Shown in pieces: positions 23,462 to 25,914 of a stretch of 25,914 bases of DNA. Under the pieces are notes generated by a model. That model was not told the DNA's origin, did not search any database, and worked only from the letters and a program-made list of their open reading frames with translations. Every line of letters begins with the position of its first letter. Position 1 is the first letter of the stretch. The stretch lies in NCBI GenBank assembly GCA_910589595.1, contig CAJUTM010000032.1:1-25914 (forward strand), read 5' to 3'. Origin of the DNA: an uncultured Eubacterium sp. GTDB lineage: Bacteria; Bacillota; Clostridia; Lachnospirales; Lachnospiraceae. The position numbers and the translations under genes are program-made.

Positions 23462-24277
23462 CATATCCTGTTTCAATATGTATTCCGTCAACGCAAGATA
23501 ATCCTGCGTTGCCTTGCACTTATTTTTCCCCCTGTCGTAAGCAAGCAGCGGTATCTGTACCAGACTGCTTTCCTCCAGATTCTTGGACGCGCTTATCGTT
23601 ACCGGTAATATATGTTCCGCAAACATTTCACTTAATAATTCATATACACTTCTTGAAACATTTTTTCTTCCGTTCCACTGGGTAAAGAACATTCCTCCCA
23701 TTTTCAATTCTGCGTTATACTCCGATACTGCTTCAAACAGGTTCATTACAATAGCAACACCTAAAAGGCTTCCTCCGTCACAGCGCAGCGGAACATAAAC
23801 TTCATTTGCTGCTACCAATCCATTTACATTAATGATGGATACCGACGGACTACTATCTATTATACAATAATCATATTCCTGTTGTACACCCCTTAAATAT
23901 TTCCGGAGCCGGAACTGCTGCGGAGTCTTTACATCTGCTTTCATCAATTCTTCGGCTTCCGACAGTGTCAGATAACTCGGAATGATATCGAGATTTTCAT
24001 AAACGGTATGCTGAATACATTCATGTATGTCATCCACACGGTTCAGCAGTAAATCTTCCACTGACTTTTCAAGTTTTTCACAGGTTCCCTTGTAGATATT
24101 ATAGAACAACTTTACAAAATCAACTCTGCTGTACATGGTTGTGCTGTTCATCTGCGGGTCTAAATCAATCATTAAAACCTTTTTGCCATATTTCGTGGCC
24201 AGCATATGGGCTACGGTTGTTACACTGGCAGTCTTACCAACACCGCCTTTGTTATTCAGAAAAATTATTGTCTTCAT
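23447..24277 (-). CDS. parA: ParA family partition ATPase
   Basis: A 276-residue ParA/Soj-type ATPase. The deviant Walker A motif NKGGVGKT (9-16) carries the signature lysine, followed by MIDLDPQMNST (36-46) and Walker B-like YCIIDSSPS (137-145). There is no N-terminal DNA-binding extension, so it is the short form; operon repression is then usually done by the ParB or ribbon-helix-helix partner. The start MKTIIFLNN follows AAAGGGGG; a longer start is unnecessary. It has a consensus promoter. It lies in one transcript with parB, the ribbon-helix-helix gene and the secreted cargo. Confidence 0.94.
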   Translation of the reverse strand: MKTIIFLNNKGGVGKTASVTTVAHMLATKYGKKVLMIDLDPQMNSTTMYSRVDFVKLFYNIYKGTCEKLEKSVEDLLLNRVDDIHECIQHTVYENLDIIPSYLTLSEAEELMKADVKTPQQFRLRKYLRGVQQEYDYCIIDSSPSVSIINVNGLVAANEVYVPLRCDGGSLLGVAIVMNLFEAVSEYNAELKMGGMFFTQWNGRKNVSRSVYELLSEMFAEHILPVTISASKNLEESSLVQIPLLAYDRGKNKCKATQDYLALTEYILKQDMQGQM

Positions 24278-24324
24278 TCTTATCCCCCTTTGAATCAATT
24301 GATAGATATATCTGTATTTTATTT

Positions 24325-24346
24325 GCTATATATATTATTATATAGC
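24325..24346. promoter_or_regulatory. Probable operator overlapping the parA -10
   Basis: The inverted repeat GCTATATA-N6-TATATAGC overlaps the -10 hexamer completely. A second short dyad AGATATATCT lies at 24304-24313. Such placement fits autorepression of a partition operon. Confidence 0.6.
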
Positions 24347-24365
24347 GTTTTGTGTATTTTGTCAA
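24337..24365 (-). promoter_or_regulatory. Consensus promoter of the partition operon
   Basis: On the minus strand TTGACA (24360-24365) and TATAAT (24337-24342) are both perfect matches, separated by 17 bp, 60 bp upstream of the parA start and just beyond the relaxase stop. Confidence 0.9.
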
Positions 24366-24376
24366 GAACATATTTT

Positions 24377-25648
24377 CTATTCCAGACTTTGTTCTATCAA
24401 TTGTTCATGTTCTCTCCGGAGTCTTGATTTTTCCCATTCAGACTTTAACCCGCGTTTTAATCTCGATACGGCAGCCGCCAGTTGATGCCCCTGCGTTCGT
24501 CTGAAATGCTGCTGTTCATTTTTTTCTTTTTTTCCGTCTGGGAATGTATTTCTGTCAGGGGTCATTTGTGACCCCCTGATATTCCGTCTTTCATTTTTAT
24601 CATATTCCCGTATTTCTTTCAGTACTGTATTTCCCATTCTGGTAAATAAATCCTGCCTTTTCCCCTGTGCGTAATCTGACTCCCCGCCATATGCTTCCCG
24701 ATACTTTTCTGCCTGCGCGGAAATCATTGTTTGAAATTCTTCATATTCTTCCTTATGATATTTTTCAATATAGCAAATACTAATTTCATCAATCTGCGCC
24801 TTTAACGGGTGCATGACGGGATTATTGTAATTCCACATATTCCGGTTACAGTCCGGCATGCTTTTATACAGGTTAAAAAACATCTGACATAATTCTTTAT
24901 CTTTGGATAAGGGATGTTCTCTTTTCTGGCGCAGTATGCTGTCCCGGAGAATACTATTTATTTTAAGGTTATTTTCTCTTTCATTGATAATCTGGTTTAC
25001 CATTTCCCGCTTGCAGGTCTCAATACTGCTCTGTTTAAATCTTCCTTTATATTCTGCTTTCATAACCGGATTGCCCGCATGGTCTGAAACCGGTTCCCTG
25101 ACCGTTTTGCCATTTACTTCCCTGTTCCGGTATTGGACATACATTTTCTTTTCACGCATTGGTTCCGGTTCCACCGTGGCAATATGGATATGAATGTTAT
25201 CCGTATTGTAATGAATAGCTGCACTCCATACGGCATTTTGCAGCCCCTCTTTTTCCAACATCTTATGAACTGCGGATTTCGTTATCCCTTTCAGCCGTTC
25301 TTCATCCAGTACTTCATCTTTTGCAGAATACAAACCATTCTTTTCCAGCCAGCGGTTATCAAAGGAAATCACTGTCTGCCACATCAGACTTCCTTTATTC
25401 TGTGCCTGCCTGAATATTTCTTTTAAGTCTGCCTTATCTTCCGGTGTCTGAATGTCACGGTATTCCGTAAAAAGGCCGGTAGTCTTTTCCGGATTTCCCA
25501 TGTAATCCTGATACAGATTGTATCTTGCTGCATTTTCCGTACGCACCGCGTCTTTTCTGTCGATGTAGTCAATGTAAGCCGAAAATGCTTTTGACTCACT
25601 GTTGCAGAATTTGGTTACTACAACTACTCCTGCTTTTATATTGCTCAT
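24377..25648 (-). CDS. MobP2-like relaxase
   Basis: A 423-residue mobilisation relaxase that would nick the transfer origin and lead the strand into a recipient. The N-terminal part (VVVTKFCNSESKAFSAYIDY) resembles MobP2 proteins of Firmicutes; the metal-binding histidines are in HYNTDNIHIHIATVEPEP (His146, His153, His155). The candidate catalytic tyrosine is not certain; Tyr25 and Tyr28 lie in the right region. Residues 300-423 are charged and helical, without a primase or helicase domain. Codons for about 355-366 overlap a copy of the element's palindrome. The ATG follows GAGGGA. The promoter is not visible: the tandem array lies directly upstream. No type IV secretion gene is in the window, so transfer needs other genes or a helper. 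Confidence 0.85.
   Translation of the reverse strand: MSNIKAGVVVVTKFCNSESKAFSAYIDYIDRKDAVRTENAARYNLYQDYMGNPEKTTGLFTEYRDIQTPEDKADLKEIFRQAQNKGSLMWQTVISFDNRWLEKNGLYSAKDEVLDEERLKGITKSAVHKMLEKEGLQNAVWSAAIHYNTDNIHIHIATVEPEPMREKKMYVQYRNREVNGKTVREPVSDHAGNPVMKAEYKGRFKQSSIETCKREMVNQIINERENNLKINSILRDSILRQKREHPLSKDKELCQMFFNLYKSMPDCNRNMWNYNNPVMHPLKAQIDEISICYIEKYHKEEYEEFQTMISAQAEKYREAYGGESDYAQGKRQDLFTRMGNTVLKEIREYDKNERRNIRGSQMTPDRNTFPDGKKEKNEQQHFRRTQGHQLAAAVSRLKRGLKSEWEKSRLRREHEQLIEQSLE
24556..24578. repeat. Palindrome copy inside the relaxase gene
   Basis: GGGGTCATTTGTGACCCC (24558-24575) within CAGGGG and CCCCCTG flanks. It is read in frame in the relaxase as part of NIRGSQMTPD, in a different codon phase from the copy in parB. 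Confidence 0.85.
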
Positions 25649-25678
25649 TATTCATTCCCTCTGTCTGCTTCTCCTTTT

Positions 25679-25914
25679 GGGGGTCATTCGTGACCCCCTG
25701 CCTGCTTCTCTCTTTAGGGGTCATTCGTGACCCCCTGTCTGCTTCTCTCTTTAGGGGTCATTCGTGACCCCCTGTCTGCTTCTCCCTTTAGGGGTCATTC
25801 GTGACCCCCTGTCTGCTTCTCTCTTTAGGGGTCATTCGTGACCCCCTGTCTGCTTCTCCCTTTAGGGGTCATTCGTGACCCCCTGTCTGCTTCTCTCTTT
25901 AGGGGTCATTCGTG
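25679..25914. repeat. Tandem array of 37-bp repeats, each with an 18-bp palindrome
   Basis: Six complete palindromes GGGGTCATTCGTGACCCC start at 25680, 25717, 25754, 25791, 25828 and 25865, each 37 bp apart; a seventh at 25902 is cut by the window edge. Arms GGGGTCA/TGACCCC are invariant and the loop is TTCG. The spacer is a conserved pyrimidine-rich stretch ending CTTTA, so there are no unique spacers and this is not CRISPR. It lies directly upstream of the relaxase gene, where oriT or control sites are often found. Confidence 0.95.

Larger units (their letters stand above)
20477..25914. mobile_element. Part of a mobilisable element with partition module
   Basis: A block of minus-strand genes encodes a relaxase, ParA, ParB, a ribbon-helix-helix protein and a secreted cargo protein, tied together by a shared palindromic repeat. 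It has no housekeeping gene. The right end is outside the window and the left end lies somewhere between secDF and the cargo gene. No integrase or attachment site is seen, so plasmid, integrated plasmid and integrative element are all possible. Confidence 0.65.

Noticed and set aside
25525..25767. 80-residue plus-strand reading frame running into the array
   Set aside because: It is antisense to the relaxase start and repeat units, has no ribosome binding site, and repeats its peptide only because the DNA repeats.
25679..25914. CRISPR array
   Set aside because: The whole 37-bp unit repeats, including the spacer, apart from single-base changes. There are no unique spacers and no cas genes.

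Overview
The window looks like the genome of a Gram-positive, moderate-GC member of the Clostridia, most likely a Lachnospiraceae gut commensal. The evidence is the strong GGAGG-type ribosome binding sites, the gene order hprK-glucokinase-murB-rapZ-whiA-HPr-like-dnaE-pfkA, a fused SecDF, DUF6465 and DUF6273 proteins, an IS30-type transposase and a MobP2-like relaxase. No RNA gene and no CRISPR array was seen.

Left part (1-2890): the N-terminal end of a secreted protein running off the left edge; dinB (DNA polymerase IV) preceded by three copies of a near-palindromic motif; a small protein with a histone H1-like Lys/Ala/Thr tail (DUF6465); and a tiny single-span membrane protein with a very acidic tail. 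Bidirectional terminators separate the convergent genes.

Core chromosomal cluster (2890-12432, minus strand): one recognisable promoter (TTGCAA-17-TATTAT) drives hprK, then a ROK glucokinase, murB, rapZ, whiA and a Crh-like HPr paralogue, with short gaps or overlaps. After a probable terminator come dnaE and pfkA. HPr kinase and an HPr-like protein that keeps the regulatory serine but has Glu in place of the PTS histidine are encoded together, beside two enzymes of upper glycolysis. This is a coherent carbon-sensing and cell-wall/replication cluster. thiN (thiamine pyrophosphokinase) diverges from it.

Middle (13275-19160): two minus-strand surface genes follow. One is a 682-residue lysine-rich secreted protein with Ig-like modules, a propeller-like region and an inserted PDZ-like domain. 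The other is a DUF6273 membrane protein. Then comes secDF. Each has a visible promoter.

Right part (19356-25914): an accessory region. It holds an intact IS30-type transposase gene, then (in transcription order from the right edge) a tandem array of 37-bp palindromic repeats, a MobP2-like relaxase, and a parA-parB-ribbon-helix-helix partition operon that continues into a secreted transglutaminase-like protein. The partition operon has a consensus promoter overlapped by an inverted repeat.

The most striking signal is the palindrome GGGGTCA-TTCG-TGACCCC. It is repeated at exact 37-bp spacing at the right edge, and single copies also sit on the stop codons of parA and parB and inside the relaxase gene in another reading frame. 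I propose, as inference, that it is the centromere-like, oriT or origin site (or an invasive repeat) of this mobile element.
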